From contig NZ_JGVU02000001.1 in assembly GCF_000708755.2 (NCBI RefSeq), positions 1 through 64,000 of the forward strand: a DNA stretch of 64,000 nucleotides, written 5' to 3'. This document shows, piece after piece, positions 37,541 to 48,112 of the stretch. Source of the stretch: Metabacillus indicus LMG 22858 (GTDB lineage: Bacteria; Bacillota; Bacilli; Bacillales; Bacillaceae). Position numbers and translations under genes: made by a program. Under the pieces are notes generated by a model. It made no database searches and was not told the DNA's origin. It saw only the letters and a program-made list of their open reading frames with translations. Within the stretch, counting starts at the first letter, position 1. Each line of letters begins with the position of its first letter.

Positions 37541-37866
37541 TGAAACACTCGGTGTAGTGGCGCCAAAAACAAGGTTCAATTTTGAGAAAAAGTGGCATCA
37601 CTCGTTGTAGTGGCACCACAAACAAGGATCCAAGTGCAGGAAAAGTGGTATCACTCGGTGTAATGACGCCATAAACAAGGGACCAAGTCCGAGAAAAGTG
37701 GCATCATTCGTTATAGTGGCGCCACAAACAAGGATTCAAGTGCAGGAAAAGTGGCATCACTCGGTGTAGTGACGCCACAAACAAGGGCCCAAGTCCGAGA
37801 AAAGTGGTATCACTCGGTGTAGTGACGCCACGAACAATGGCCCAAGTCCGAGAAAAGTGGCAGAAC
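37541..37866. repeat. Tandem array of 53-bp hairpin repeats, about six copies
   Basis: The motif CACTCGGTGTAGTG (or CATTCGTTATAGTG) recurs with steps of exactly 53 bp, its CTC/TTC core lying at 37548, 37601, 37654, 37707, 37760 and 37813. A unit reads AGTGGCATCACTCGGTGTAG, then TGGCGCCACAAACAAGG, then a variable CCAAGTCCGAGAAA or CCAAGTGCAGGAAA. GTGGC-A-TCACT pairs with AGTGG-C-GCCAC to make a 10-bp stem with one mismatch. It fills most of the 548-base gap between fabF and yjaZ; the rest is AT-rich with no gene. Confidence 0.92.
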
Positions 37867-37992
37867 TTTCAGCGATTACACAAACTGGAATACATTACCG
37901 CAAAACGACAGCACACTTCCCATTTTCATTTCCCCTTTCACCCTCCCGCGCGCCTCTTCATAAGATACCGCAGAGGGGAGTGCGGATGTTTT

Positions 37993-38778
37993 ATGACTGT
38001 AATCAAGACAAATGAATGGCTCGGAGAATCAACCGATCATCTTAAAATTTGCGGACGGCTGAAGCCGTACTTTCATAATAGCAGCACAAGGGAAATCAGC
38101 GGCTATTTGCATTCTTTTGGTATGTACAAAGGGGAAGAAGCAGGTCGACTGCTGTTTGCAGATTTGAAGAAAAACAAGGTGTGGGATATTGTGAGGGCGG
38201 ATGAAGCACTGCTCAAAAAGGAATGGTCAGGTCCGGATGTGCCTGTATTCATTCTGCCTGCTGATGCGGCCAACAGGAAAATGCGTGATGAATTTGGCGG
38301 GAAATCAGGTCTTGCCTTTCATGATAAACTCTTTTTGTTTCTGTCGGATAACAGCAAAAGAGACATTCAGACAATCCTGACTCATGAATATCATCATGTC
38401 TGCAGGCTTGCAAAAGACCCGAAAAAGGAAAGGGACTATACGCTGATGGATGCGGTCATTCTTGAGGGCTTGGCAGAGAATGCAGTCAGGGTGAGGATGG
38501 GGGAAGAATATGCAGGATCCTGGACGAAGCGCTATACCAAGGATCAGGTTCAGTCTTTCTATGAGAAAATCTTAAAACCCAATCTTGAGCTGAAAAGCGA
38601 TTCAAGAAAGTTCACTCAAATCATGTTCGGAACAGGCTTTTATCCAAAGATGCTGGGATACGCAGCAGGCTATCATATCGTGAAGGACTATATGGAAAAG
38701 ACAAAAATAAACATGACAGATCTCTTTTTTGTTTCGTCAGACGAAATAGTTAATAAGTCATTCATAAAACCCAAGTAA
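37993..38778 (+). CDS. yjaZ: DUF2268 putative zinc metallopeptidase (YjaZ)
   Basis: A 261-residue soluble protein of the DUF2268 family. The zinc protease motif HEYHH is at 131-135 (LTHEYHHVCRL), with a likely third ligand in LEGLAENAV near 160. This supports a peptidase, but no substrate is known. The frame opens at 37804 inside the repeat array; the ATG at 37993 is preferred because GGGGAG precedes it and homology begins there. It sits between fabF and appD as in B. subtilis. Confidence 0.85.
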   Translation: MTVIKTNEWLGESTDHLKICGRLKPYFHNSSTREISGYLHSFGMYKGEEAGRLLFADLKKNKVWDIVRADEALLKKEWSGPDVPVFILPADAANRKMRDEFGGKSGLAFHDKLFLFLSDNSKRDIQTILTHEYHHVCRLAKDPKKERDYTLMDAVILEGLAENAVRVRMGEEYAGSWTKRYTKDQVQSFYEKILKPNLELKSDSRKFTQIMFGTGFYPKMLGYAAGYHIVKDYMEKTKINMTDLFFVSSDEIVNKSFIKPK

Positions 38779-38791
38779 GGGTTTTTTTGTT
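38765..38791 (+). terminator. Terminator of yjaZ
   Basis: AAACCC / GGGTTT hairpin overlapping the stop codon, followed by TTTTTTG. Confidence 0.75.
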
Positions 38792-38853
38792 GGTATTTTT
38801 TCCTAGTAAAGACAGGAATTTATTAAAAAAATTACAATATTTTAAAAATTCGC

Positions 38854-38882
38854 TTGCTTTTGTAAAACTTTTGTAATACTAT
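38854..38882 (+). promoter_or_regulatory. app operon promoter
   Basis: TTGCTT (38854-38859) and TACTAT (38877-38882) are spaced by 17 bases in very AT-rich DNA, about 100 bases before appD. Confidence 0.6.
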
Positions 38883-38981
38883 ACAAATATATATTTTCTG
38901 ACTATTCTATGTTTACAAAAAGTTAAGATGATTTATATAATTAATAAGGGAATTCTTTACATCATAGGGCGGTGAAGGGTA

Positions 38982-39968
38982 TTGTCAGTACTGTTGGAAG
39001 TTAAGAATCTGAAAACATATTTTTACAAAAAGAAGCAAGCTGTTCCTGCTGTGGACGGCGTTGACTTGAAAATACATAAAGGTGAGACGGTTGCACTTGT
39101 AGGGGAATCGGGATCGGGCAAAAGTATTACCTCTCTTTCGATTATGGGACTTGTGCCAAGTCCAGGAGGAAAGATAGTTGATGGAGAAATTCTGCTTAAC
39201 GGCAAGGATTTGGCCAAGCTTTCCGAAAAGGAATTGTGCAAGGTGCGTGGAAATGACATCTCAATGATTTTCCAGGAGCCGATGACCTCTCTGAATCCTG
39301 TTCTGACCATCGGCGACCAGATCACAGAAGTGCTGATGTACCATCAGAAGCTTCCAAAAAATCAGGCTGTCAAAAAAGCAATTGAGCTTTTGAGATTAGT
39401 AGGGTTCAGCCGGGCTGATGAAATTATTTATGATTATCCTCACAGATTATCAGGCGGAATGCGCCAGCGTGTTATGATCGCGATCGCGATGAGCTGCAAC
39501 CCGAAGCTCCTGATTGCGGATGAGCCGACAACGGCACTGGATGTTACCATTCAGGCACAGATTCTGGACCTGATGAAAGATGTCAGCCAGAAATTTGATA
39601 CTAGTATTCTCTTAATCACTCACGATCTCGGCGTTGTATCTGAAATAGCCGAGAGAGTAGTAGTCATGTATTGCGGACAGGTAGTTGAAGAAGCGTCCGT
39701 AGATGATTTGTTTGATGCACCGCTTCACCCTTACACTCAGGGACTCATGGCTTCCATTCCTTCAATAGACGGTGAAATTGAGAAGCTGAATTCAATTCCG
39801 GGCAACGTTCCAACACCGGATAATCTTCCTGCAGGCTGCAGGTTTGCACCAAGATGCCCAAAAGCATTTGATAAATGTTTCAGCGCTCTTCCTGAGTTGA
39901 CGCAGCATTCAGCTCATCGCTCTGTCCGGTGCTTTTTATATGATGACGAGGAGGCTGCCGTTCAATGA
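38982..39968 (+). CDS. appD: Oligopeptide ABC transporter ATP-binding protein AppD
   Basis: One of the two ATPases of the App oligopeptide importer. The 328 residues carry Walker A GESGSGKS at 41-48, signature LSGGMRQR, Walker [13 protein letters not shown], and the H-loop THD. The C-terminal oligopeptide-transport domain has four cysteines, C286, C292, C299 and C317, spaced exactly as in AppF; such motifs can hold an iron-sulfur cluster in related importers. It starts with TTG at 38982 and overlaps appF by four bases. Order appDFABC matches B. subtilis. Confidence 0.95.
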   Translation: MSVLLEVKNLKTYFYKKKQAVPAVDGVDLKIHKGETVALVGESGSGKSITSLSIMGLVPSPGGKIVDGEILLNGKDLAKLSEKELCKVRGNDISMIFQEPMTSLNPVLTIGDQITEVLMYHQKLPKNQAVKKAIELLRLVGFSRADEIIYDYPHRLSGGMRQRVMIAIAMSCNPKLLIADEPTTALDVTIQAQILDLMKDVSQKFDTSILLITHDLGVVSEIAERVVVMYCGQVVEEASVDDLFDAPLHPYTQGLMASIPSIDGEIEKLNSIPGNVPTPDNLPAGCRFAPRCPKAFDKCFSALPELTQHSAHRSVRCFLYDDEEAAVQ

Positions 39969-40981
39969 AAGTTGCAGATGCAGAAAGAAAGACAGCGCAG
40001 CTGAAAAACGATGAAACGATTCTTCAGCTGATAGATGTACAGAAGCATTTTCCGATCAAATCGGGAATTCTTCAAAAAACGGCAGGGTATGTAAAGGCCG
40101 TAGATGGAATCAACCTGACTGTTAAAAAGGGAGAAACCATTGGAATAGTAGGTGAATCAGGCTGCGGAAAATCTACTGCAGGGCGGACGATTATCCGTCT
40201 GTATGAGCCAACCGGCGGGAAAATTCTGTTCGACGGACAGGATATCTCCCATTTACCCGAAAGCGAGCTCCGCAAAACCGTCCGGAAAAATATTCAGATG
40301 GTGTTTCAGGATCCGTTCGCTTCATTAAATCCGAGAAAAACATTAGGTTCCATCATTAAAGAACCGATGAACACCCATAATCTTTACAGAGGAAAAGAAA
40401 GAACTGAAAAAGTAGAAGAGCTGCTTGAAAAGGTAGGATTGAATGCATCCTTCATCAACCGCTATCCTCATGAATTTTCAGGAGGACAGCGCCAGAGAAT
40501 CGGGATCGCGCGGGCCATTGCCCTGAATCCTCAGATGGTCATTGCGGATGAAGCCGTGTCGGCGCTTGATGTGTCGATTCAGGCACAGATTATTAATCTA
40601 TTAGAAGATCTGCAGGATGAGTTTAACCTGACCTATATGTTCATCTCGCATGACTTGAGTGTTGTGAGACACATAAGCGACCGTGTCGGAGTGATGTATC
40701 TCGGCAAAATGATGGAACTGGCTGATAAAAACAGCCTCTACTCTGAGCCGCTGCATCCTTATACCCAAGCACTGCTTTCAGCCGTTCCGGTTCCAAGAAA
40801 AGCAGGTATGGCAAGACGGGAGCGGATTGTCCTGAAGGGAGAATTGCCGAGCCCGGCAAATCCTCCGCAAGGCTGCGTATTCCATACAAGATGTCCGGCT
40901 GCAACAAGCGCCTGCCGCGAAGCCGTTCCGCAATTTAAAGAAGTAAAGAAAAATCACTTTGTTGCTTGCCATCTTTATTGA
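39965..40981 (+). CDS. appF: Oligopeptide ABC transporter ATP-binding protein AppF
   Basis: Second ATPase of the App importer, 338 residues. Walker A GESGCGKS is at 63-70, signature FSGGQRQR, Walker B MVIADEAVSALD, H-loop SHD. Cysteines C304, C310, C317 and C335 near the C terminus repeat the AppD spacing (5, 6 and 17 residues between them). The start overlaps appD as ATGA, so the two are made together. A 107-base gap without a visible terminator leads to appA. Confidence 0.95.
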   Translation: MKVADAERKTAQLKNDETILQLIDVQKHFPIKSGILQKTAGYVKAVDGINLTVKKGETIGIVGESGCGKSTAGRTIIRLYEPTGGKILFDGQDISHLPESELRKTVRKNIQMVFQDPFASLNPRKTLGSIIKEPMNTHNLYRGKERTEKVEELLEKVGLNASFINRYPHEFSGGQRQRIGIARAIALNPQMVIADEAVSALDVSIQAQIINLLEDLQDEFNLTYMFISHDLSVVRHISDRVGVMYLGKMMELADKNSLYSEPLHPYTQALLSAVPVPRKAGMARRERIVLKGELPSPANPPQGCVFHTRCPAATSACREAVPQFKEVKKNHFVACHLY

Positions 40982-41088
40982 TGGCAAGATCAGCATACAT
41001 CATGCTCTTGAAGGGGGGAGATGGCAGAAGCCATAACTTGTCAGTCAAGAAATCTAAAAATTAAAAATTTTTAAGGGGGAAATACGAA

Positions 41089-42738
41089 GTGAAACAACGT
41101 AAAGGTTTATTTACACTGCTTAGCTTACTGCTGGTATTCTCTTTGTTCCTTGCTGCATGCAACAGCGGCGCAGGCGACAAACCAGCTTCAGGTTCTGGCG
41201 ACAAAGACAAACCGGCTGAAGATGCCGGCGAACCGCAAATGGGCGGAGATTTAGTAGTTGGAACGATTGGCGGACCAACATTGTTTAACCCAATGTATTC
41301 TACAGATGCTTCAAGCTCTGATATCGAAGGCTTCATCTTTGACGGACTTGTGTCTTCTGACACTGAGTTCAACCCGACTTTGCACCTCGCTGAAAAAATC
41401 GACGTGTCTGAAGACGGTTTAACGTACACAGTAAAAATCAAAGAAGGCGTAAAATTCCATGACGGCGAAGAGCTTACTGCAGATGACGTAGTATTTACAT
41501 ACGGCATCCCAAAAAGCCCTGACTATGTCGGTGAGCGCGGATCTGGTTTTGAATCTTTAGAAACAGTTACTAAAAAAGGCGACTATGAAGTAGAATTCAA
41601 GCTTAACAAGAAAGATGCTTCATTCTACCCTGTTTCTCTAAGCTACGGAATCCTTCCTGAGCATATCCTTGGAAAAGTTCCAGTGGGTGAGCTTGGCGAG
41701 AACGAATTCAACACGAAATCTCCAATCGGTACAGGCCCATTCAAATTTGTTGAGTGGAAAGACGGAGAATATGTAAAAGTTGAAAAGAACAAAGATTACT
41801 TCCTTGGCGAGCCATACCTTGATTCAATCACGTACAAAATCGTTCCTGACCAGGATGCTCTTCTTGCACAGCTTCAAGCTGGCGATGTTCAATTCACAGA
41901 AGTTCCAGGTACTGACATTGAAACAGTAAAAAGCACATTCAGCGGCGTAAAAGTTGAGTCTGGCTTAGGTCTTTCTTACACTTACATCGGCTGGAACCAA
42001 AAGAACGACCTTTTCAAAGATGTTAAAGTACGTCAGGCTCTAACAATGGCGCTTGACAGAGAATCTATGGTTTCATCTGTTATGAACGGCGACGGTGAAG
42101 TAGCTCACGTTCCTGAGAGCCCGCTTTCTTTCGCATACAGCGACGATGTAACAAAGTTCAATTATGATGTAGAAAAAGCAAAATCAATGCTTAAAGAAGC
42201 TGGATGGGAAGATACTGACGGCGACGGCATTCTTGACAAAGACGGCAAGAAATTCTCATTCTCTCTAAAAACGAACCAAGGTAATAAAATCCGTGAAGAT
42301 ATCGCGGTTGTTGTACAGCAGCAATTAAAAGAAATCGGTATCGAAGTTAAACCTGAGATCATCGAGTTCTCTGCTTTCATCGAGCAGGTTTCAGCACCAA
42401 ACTGGGATTTCGATGCAATGATCTTAGGATGGAGCTTGTCTACATTCCCTGATCAATATGACATCTTCCACTCAAGCCAAATTGCTGAAGGCTTAAACAT
42501 GACTGATTACACAAACAAAGAAGCAGACAAGTTAATGGAAGAAGCGAAACAAATTCTTGATCAAGATGAGTATGCTAAAAAGTATGCTGACATCTACAAG
42601 CTTATTGCTGAAGACCAGCCTTACACATTCCTGTACTATCCAAACGTTCACCGCGTAATGCCTGAAAATCTTCAAGGCTACGAGTTTAACGCGAAGTCTG
42701 AGTACTACAACATCCACAAATGGTGGTTAAAACAGTAA
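41089..42738 (+). CDS. appA: Oligopeptide-binding lipoprotein AppA
   Basis: The extracellular peptide receptor of the App importer. The 549 residues begin (GTG start, after AAGGGGG) with a signal peptide and lipobox LAAC (C24), then a Gly/Ser/Asp linker, and a class C (SBP_bac_5) binding domain: YTVKIKEGVKFHDGEELTAD near 104-123, VRQALTMALDR near 307, and VQQQLKEIGIEV near 405. The gene looks intact, unlike the appA of strain 168, which I recall as inactivated. An attenuating hairpin follows, so it is probably made in excess over appBC. Confidence 0.95.
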   Translation: MKQRKGLFTLLSLLLVFSLFLAACNSGAGDKPASGSGDKDKPAEDAGEPQMGGDLVVGTIGGPTLFNPMYSTDASSSDIEGFIFDGLVSSDTEFNPTLHLAEKIDVSEDGLTYTVKIKEGVKFHDGEELTADDVVFTYGIPKSPDYVGERGSGFESLETVTKKGDYEVEFKLNKKDASFYPVSLSYGILPEHILGKVPVGELGENEFNTKSPIGTGPFKFVEWKDGEYVKVEKNKDYFLGEPYLDSITYKIVPDQDALLAQLQAGDVQFTEVPGTDIETVKSTFSGVKVESGLGLSYTYIGWNQKNDLFKDVKVRQALTMALDRESMVSSVMNGDGEVAHVPESPLSFAYSDDVTKFNYDVEKAKSMLKEAGWEDTDGDGILDKDGKKFSFSLKTNQGNKIREDIAVVVQQQLKEIGIEVKPEIIEFSAFIEQVSAPNWDFDAMILGWSLSTFPDQYDIFHSSQIAEGLNMTDYTNKEADKLMEEAKQILDQDEYAKKYADIYKLIAEDQPYTFLYYPNVHRVMPENLQGYEFNAKSEYYNIHKWWLKQ

Positions 42739-42771
42739 TTAGTTACTGAAACACTTCAAGGAACGTGCAGA

Positions 42772-42801
42772 GGGAAGGGAGCATCCCTTCCCTTGTTTTT
42801 A
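42772..42801 (+). terminator. Intercistronic hairpin between appA and appB
   Basis: GGGAAGGGA / TCCCTTCCC, a perfect 9-bp stem with a GCA loop, then TTGTTTTT. It lies inside the operon, so it likely lets only part of the transcript continue into appBC. Confidence 0.8.
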
Positions 42802-42912
42802 TGAAGAGAAATGTGCACATTTCTTACTAATTTCGAAAATTGAACGAGTCTGTTTGTTTCTGGACCCTGTTTTTACCTATAGAAAATTGAGAAGGAAAGG
42901 GGAGATCTAGCT

Positions 42913-43863
42913 GTGCTTACTTATATCGTCCGCCGAACATTGATGGCTATTCCCTTATTGTTAGGTATTACAATTATCTCTTTTGCGATTATCAGACTTG
43001 CACCTGGAGACCCGACAACACTTTTAATGGACCCGACTATCAGTCCTGCTGATAAGGCGAAATTCATGGAGAAATACGGATTAAATGATCCTGTACATGT
43101 TCAATACCTGAAATGGCTTGGAAGCATGGTGCAGGGTGACTTCGGGACATCTCTTATCCGTAAAGGTGTGCCTGTAAGCGAAATGATTATGAACCGTTTG
43201 CCGAATACGCTGTTGCTTATGGTTGTCTCTACTGTTCTAGCTCTGATCATTGCCATTCCTTTTGGCATTATTTCAGCAGCAAGACCTTACACAAAAGTTG
43301 ATTACACTGTCTCTGTCACTTCATTCCTTGGACTGGCTACCCCTAACTTCTGGCTCGGGCTGATTTTAATCATGGTCTTTGCTGTTCAGCTCAACTGGTT
43401 CCCGACCGGAGGGACCTCAACCTTGAATGCCGAATTCAGCATATGGGACAGGATACACCATCTCATGCTGCCTGCATTTGTTCTTGCCTCTGCCGATATG
43501 GCGGGCTTGACGAGGTATTCAAGGTCAAGCATGTTCGACGTCCTGAAGCAGGATTATATGAGAACTGCCCGTGCAAAAGGGTTTAAAGAATCGAAAGTCA
43601 TTATCAAACACGGCGTGCGCAATGGATTGATTCCGATCATCACCATTTTCGGTCTGATGATTCCTTCCTTTATCGGAGGAGCTGTCGTAGTTGAGAAGAT
43701 TTTCTCATGGCCTGGAATTGGACTTCTTTTCATCGATTCTGCCTTCCAGCGTGATTATCCGGTTATTATGGCGTTAACTGTTATTTCAGCTGTTTTTGTC
43801 GTCATCGGAAACTTAATTGCTGACATTCTTTACGCAATCTTCGATCCGAGAATCGAGTACTAG
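42913..43863 (+). CDS. appB: Oligopeptide ABC transporter permease AppB
   Basis: One of two membrane subunits of the App importer, 316 residues and about six helices. The conserved N-terminal segment [18 protein letters not shown] and the permease EAA-type loop ([20 protein letters not shown]) are visible, followed by the final helices and the DPRIEY end. It starts at GTG after AAAGGGGAG. appC follows 13 bases after its stop. Confidence 0.95.
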   Translation: MLTYIVRRTLMAIPLLLGITIISFAIIRLAPGDPTTLLMDPTISPADKAKFMEKYGLNDPVHVQYLKWLGSMVQGDFGTSLIRKGVPVSEMIMNRLPNTLLLMVVSTVLALIIAIPFGIISAARPYTKVDYTVSVTSFLGLATPNFWLGLILIMVFAVQLNWFPTGGTSTLNAEFSIWDRIHHLMLPAFVLASADMAGLTRYSRSSMFDVLKQDYMRTARAKGFKESKVIIKHGVRNGLIPIITIFGLMIPSFIGGAVVVEKIFSWPGIGLLFIDSAFQRDYPVIMALTVISAVFVVIGNLIADILYAIFDPRIEY

Positions 43864-43876
43864 GAGGGGGAGCACA

Positions 43877-44794
43877 ATGGCACAAACTAACCTTACACCG
43901 GAAACTTCTGGTCAGCTGGCGGTTCATGGGATCAAAGCGAACCCTGACACGTTAACGAAAATATTCTTCAGAAAGTTTGCCAAAAACAAACTGGCTGTTG
44001 CAGGTGCTGCATTCCTGATTTTTATCATCTCTGCAGCCATTCTTGCACCTGTCATTGCACCATATGCATATGAGACACAGGATTTGACGAAAAAACTGGT
44101 TCCGCCAGGCGGAGCTGAAAACTTGCTTGGAACAGACCGGTTTGGACGGGATTTGCTCACACGTCTGCTTTACGGGGCGCAAGTATCCCTTCTTGTTGGA
44201 TTTGCTTCCGTGCTTGGATCAATTACAATCGGTACAGTAGTCGGAGCTGTAGCCGGTTATTTTGGAGGCATCATTGATGCCATTCTGATGCGATTTGTTG
44301 ATATTGTTCTTTCAATTCCGCAAATCTTTCTTTTGATTACGCTTGTAACAATCTTTAAGCCGGGTGTAGACAAGCTGATCATCATTTTTGCGGTACTTGG
44401 CTGGACGACAACTGCGCGTCTTGTCCGCGGTGAATTTCTGTCGCTGCGCACACGCGAGTTCGTTCTTGCTTCCAAGACGATTGGAACGAAAAGCTTTAAG
44501 ATTATTTTCTCTCACATCCTGCCGAATGCGATTGGGCCGATCATCGTTTCTGCTACCCTTTCAGTAGGCGGAGTTATACTTGCCGAGTCAACGCTTAGCT
44601 ACCTTGGTCTAGGAATTCAGCCACCGACAGCAAGCTGGGGCAATATGCTGCAGGATGCACAGAACTTCACCATTCTGCTGAAATCACCTTGGTACCCTCT
44701 ATTGCCGGGTTCATTGATTCTTCTGACAGTTCTCGCCTTCAACTTTGTAGGGGACGGTTTAAGAGACGCGCTGGATCCAAAAGTAAACGAATAA
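43877..44794 (+). CDS. appC: Oligopeptide ABC transporter permease AppC
   Basis: Second permease of the App importer, 305 residues. A cytoplasmic N-terminal segment ([18 protein letters not shown]) leads into about six helices. The OppC-type motif [17 protein letters not shown] is near 85-100 and the EAA-type loop contains [11 protein letters not shown] near 195. The tail is [12 protein letters not shown]. The ATG at 43877 follows AGGAGGGGG; the frame extends 20 codons into appB without support. Last gene of the operon. Confidence 0.95.
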   Translation: MAQTNLTPETSGQLAVHGIKANPDTLTKIFFRKFAKNKLAVAGAAFLIFIISAAILAPVIAPYAYETQDLTKKLVPPGGAENLLGTDRFGRDLLTRLLYGAQVSLLVGFASVLGSITIGTVVGAVAGYFGGIIDAILMRFVDIVLSIPQIFLLITLVTIFKPGVDKLIIIFAVLGWTTTARLVRGEFLSLRTREFVLASKTIGTKSFKIIFSHILPNAIGPIIVSATLSVGGVILAESTLSYLGLGIQPPTASWGNMLQDAQNFTILLKSPWYPLLPGSLILLTVLAFNFVGDGLRDALDPKVNE

Positions 44795-44802
44795 CAAGAA
44801 GA

Positions 44803-44838
44803 ACAGCCAAGATATTGTTTCTTGGCTATTTTTTATTG
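44803..44838 (+). terminator. Terminator of the app operon
   Basis: AGCCAAGA / TTCTTGGCT hairpin followed by ATTTTTTATT. Confidence 0.85.
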
Positions 44839-44861
44839 TAAAAGTAAAATAGTTTTTCCAC

Positions 44862-44914
44862 GTCCAGCTCCAGCGCCTAGATCCTCTGTCAGAACAAGGC
44901 GCTGGAGCTTTTGG
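44862..44914. repeat. Interspersed Bacillus-type hairpin repeat
   Basis: AGCTCCAGCGCC / GGCGCTGGAGCT forms a 12-bp stem around TAGATCCTCTGTCAGAACAA. Its first 36 bases resemble 1936-1971. The GTCCAGCTCCAGCGCCTAG element is, from memory, widespread between genes in Bacillus. A TTTTGG tail follows, so it may also act as a weak terminator. Confidence 0.7.
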
Positions 44915-45016
44915 ATTTTGTCGAAAGAATTCAACCATAAAATGAACGAATTGGAATATATTTTCTTTTCCCTGCCTATACTGAAAGACAAAAGCATCGG
45001 AAGTGAGGGGTAAGAA

Positions 45017-45763
45017 ATGTTGTTTCTTCATGATGTATGGGTGAATTGGTTCGAGGGTGAAGAAAACGGGTACAACGTGTGTCATTTTCACGAATGGAGA
45101 AAAGACGACAGTGTTGAGCTTTTGGATCAGGTTCCTCTGTTTAGAGTAAATTCGGTTTTATTCCATTATATTGAAAACGATTTGTCGGAGCTGCCGCAGG
45201 GACTGCTTAAGGACGCCTTTCAAAAGGCATATATCAGAAAAAATCATGAACGGATTCAGCTTGATTATTGTTTTGTCGTCACAGACGGCGAAGGAATTCT
45301 TGCCGTTGATACAATCGGCTACAGTATTCCTGTCCGCAAAAGCCGGCTCATTCCAAGACAGGAACAGCTGGTATATGAAATGATAAAAGAAGTAGAAGCT
45401 GAAGAATATACGTATGAGGCAGAAATTCTTGAAAAAGAATTTCACATCCTCTCTCCAAGTCCATCTCAAATGAACGGGCTGACCCGCAAGGAGAGACAGC
45501 TTAAGCAGCTGCTGTTTATGGCCCTGGATCAGCTTCAGTCAACTAAGAATGCAGCAGAGGTGAAATACTGGTATACAGAATGGAATCCGTCTATGTACGA
45601 AACCATTCAGGATTTAAGCTTTGAGGATGTGTGGCAAAAGCTTTACAATGAGACTGTTTCAGGCTGGAGCCCGAAACACATGATTCTTACAGAAAACTTG
45701 ATTAAAGGCCAGCCCTTTTTTGAAAAACTGTGGGATATGGAGCATGAATCAAAAGTAAATTGA
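45017..45763 (+). CDS. yjbA: YjbA protein (DUF3603)
   Basis: A 248-residue soluble protein of the DUF3603 family, found in Bacillaceae. Landmarks: [19 protein letters not shown] at the start, [17 protein letters not shown] near 90, a helical [19 protein letters not shown] near 155 and [10 protein letters not shown] near 182. The start follows GAGGGG. It is next to the app operon and trpS as in B. subtilis and has its own terminator. Function unknown. Confidence 0.88.
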   Translation: MLFLHDVWVNWFEGEENGYNVCHFHEWRKDDSVELLDQVPLFRVNSVLFHYIENDLSELPQGLLKDAFQKAYIRKNHERIQLDYCFVVTDGEGILAVDTIGYSIPVRKSRLIPRQEQLVYEMIKEVEAEEYTYEAEILEKEFHILSPSPSQMNGLTRKERQLKQLLFMALDQLQSTKNAAEVKYWYTEWNPSMYETIQDLSFEDVWQKLYNETVSGWSPKHMILTENLIKGQPFFEKLWDMEHESKVN

Positions 45764-45772
45764 GACAAGCTT

Positions 45773-45802
45773 AAAAGAAGCCAAAATTGGCTTCTTTTTT
45801 GT
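45773..45802 (+). terminator. Terminator of yjbA
   Basis: AAGAAGCCA / TTGGCTTCTT hairpin with TTTTTTG. Confidence 0.85.
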
Positions 45803-45917
45803 TCAGGTTAAAAAAAGACCGGAATAACCTTGCCAAAGACTTCAATTAACAGGTAAAGAAGCTGAAACAATGGTAAAATAAAATAAAATAAAGTCATTCA
45901 TTTGAGCGAGGGCATAT

Positions 45918-46403
45918 ATGATAAGTGAAAAAGTAAATGTGGAAGAGCTGCAGGATGAAATTATCGAGTTGAAAAGGCAGCTTCGGGAACAAGAAGAACT
46001 GATCAGAGAAATTTCTGTTCCGATTATTCCTTCGATCATACCGGAAACCATTCTTGTGCCGATTACCGGGAAGCTTTCATCAGATCGGTTTGATATGATT
46101 ACATCTAAAATTCTGGAAACATCTCACGCAAATGAAGTTGCCACTGTCATCATCGATTTTACCGCTATATCAGAACGGGAAATCGGGGAGGTTGAACTGT
46201 TTGGATCCTATATCCAGCAATTGACGGCTGCAGTAAGGCTCATGGGCATTCAGATTCTGTTCGTCGGTTTTGGCCCTGCTGTCATCCAGCTGTTAATTTC
46301 ATCTGGCTTATCAAACAGCCAGGACATCAAGACGTTTTTAACCTTCCGAACGGCACTGCAGTACTTAATGATGGAAAAAGGCATGGAATTTGAAAAAATG
46401 TAG
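45918..46403 (+). CDS. STAS-domain protein related to RsbR/RsbS stressosome proteins
   Basis: A 161-residue soluble protein. Residues 1-35 are a charged helix (VNVEELQDEIIELKRQLREQ) likely to form a coiled coil; 45-158 form a STAS domain (ISVPIIPSIIPETILVPITG, VATVIIDFTAISE, AVRLMGIQILFVGFGPAVIQ) as in RsbR paralogues of the sigma-B stressosome. No globin-like or PAS sensor domain is present. At the place where RsbR has the phosphorylated Thr (VVDT), this protein reads EREIG, so that site is lost. No rsb neighbours lie nearby; it stands alone between yjbA and trpS. Role unknown. Confidence 0.8.
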   Translation: MISEKVNVEELQDEIIELKRQLREQEELIREISVPIIPSIIPETILVPITGKLSSDRFDMITSKILETSHANEVATVIIDFTAISEREIGEVELFGSYIQQLTAAVRLMGIQILFVGFGPAVIQLLISSGLSNSQDIKTFLTFRTALQYLMMEKGMEFEKM

Positions 46404-46409
46404 CAGGTA

Positions 46410-46448
46410 AAAAAAGGGAGAGAGCTCTTAATGAGCCCTCTCCCTTTT

Positions 46449-46451
<3 letters not shown>
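46410..46451. terminator. Bidirectional terminator between the STAS gene and trpS
   Basis: AAAAAAGGGAGAGAGCTC / GAGCCCTCTCCCTTTTTT, a long stem with A and T runs between convergent genes. Confidence 0.9.
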
Positions 46452-47705
<1,254 letters not shown>

Positions 47706-47719
47706 ATGTTATTTCCTAT

Positions 47720-47748
47720 ATTATAGTGGCTTTCGGACTCGTTTTCAA
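47720..47748 (-). promoter_or_regulatory. Promoter of trpS
   Basis: TTGAAA and TATAAT on the minus strand are separated by exactly 17 bases, just upstream of the T-box leader. Confidence 0.8.
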
Positions 47749-47752
47749 CTGT

Positions 47753-48112
47753 TCAAAAATAATAAACAGCAAGAGCTGCAAGCATTGTAGCTGCAAGAAC
47801 CAGTCCGGCAAACAAAAACGGGGTATATTCAACCCGCAGGAGTTCAGAGAAGAGTCTCATTTCCTCTACTTCCTTCTTATCAAGGTCCCGGCCTTTGGAT
47901 TGAAAGGTCCTTCTGAACCCCTGAGTGATGCCGTCAAAAAATCCGCCTTCAGCAACCAGAAGAAATAGGGAAGTAAAGAGCAGAAGCCCGGAAATGTAAA
48001 ATGAAATATTGATATAATGCAGCAGGCTGATCTCCTGATAGAAAAGCAGCGAAAGCAGCAAGACTAGAACAAATGACACGGTGAAGGCTGATAAAAATAA
48101 TTTTCGGTTCAT
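47753..48112 (-). CDS. DUF3899-type membrane protein
   Basis: A 119-residue protein with three hydrophobic helices (about 5-24, 32-54 and 97-118). The conserved stretch GGFFDGITQGFRRTFQSKG, with a cytoplasmic charged loop (KKEVEEMRLFSELLRVEY), matches the DUF3899 family as I recall it. The start follows GAGGG. It lies upstream of trpS on the same strand, ending a few bases before the trpS promoter. Function unknown. Confidence 0.75.
   Translation of the reverse strand: MNRKLFLSAFTVSFVLVLLLSLLFYQEISLLHYINISFYISGLLLFTSLFLLVAEGGFFDGITQGFRRTFQSKGRDLDKKEVEEMRLFSELLRVEYTPFLFAGLVLAATMLAALAVYYF

Noticed and set aside
37804-37992. Upstream extension of YjaZ by 63 codons
   Set aside because: It begins inside the 53-bp array and translates to repeat-derived sequence; the inner ATG fits the family.
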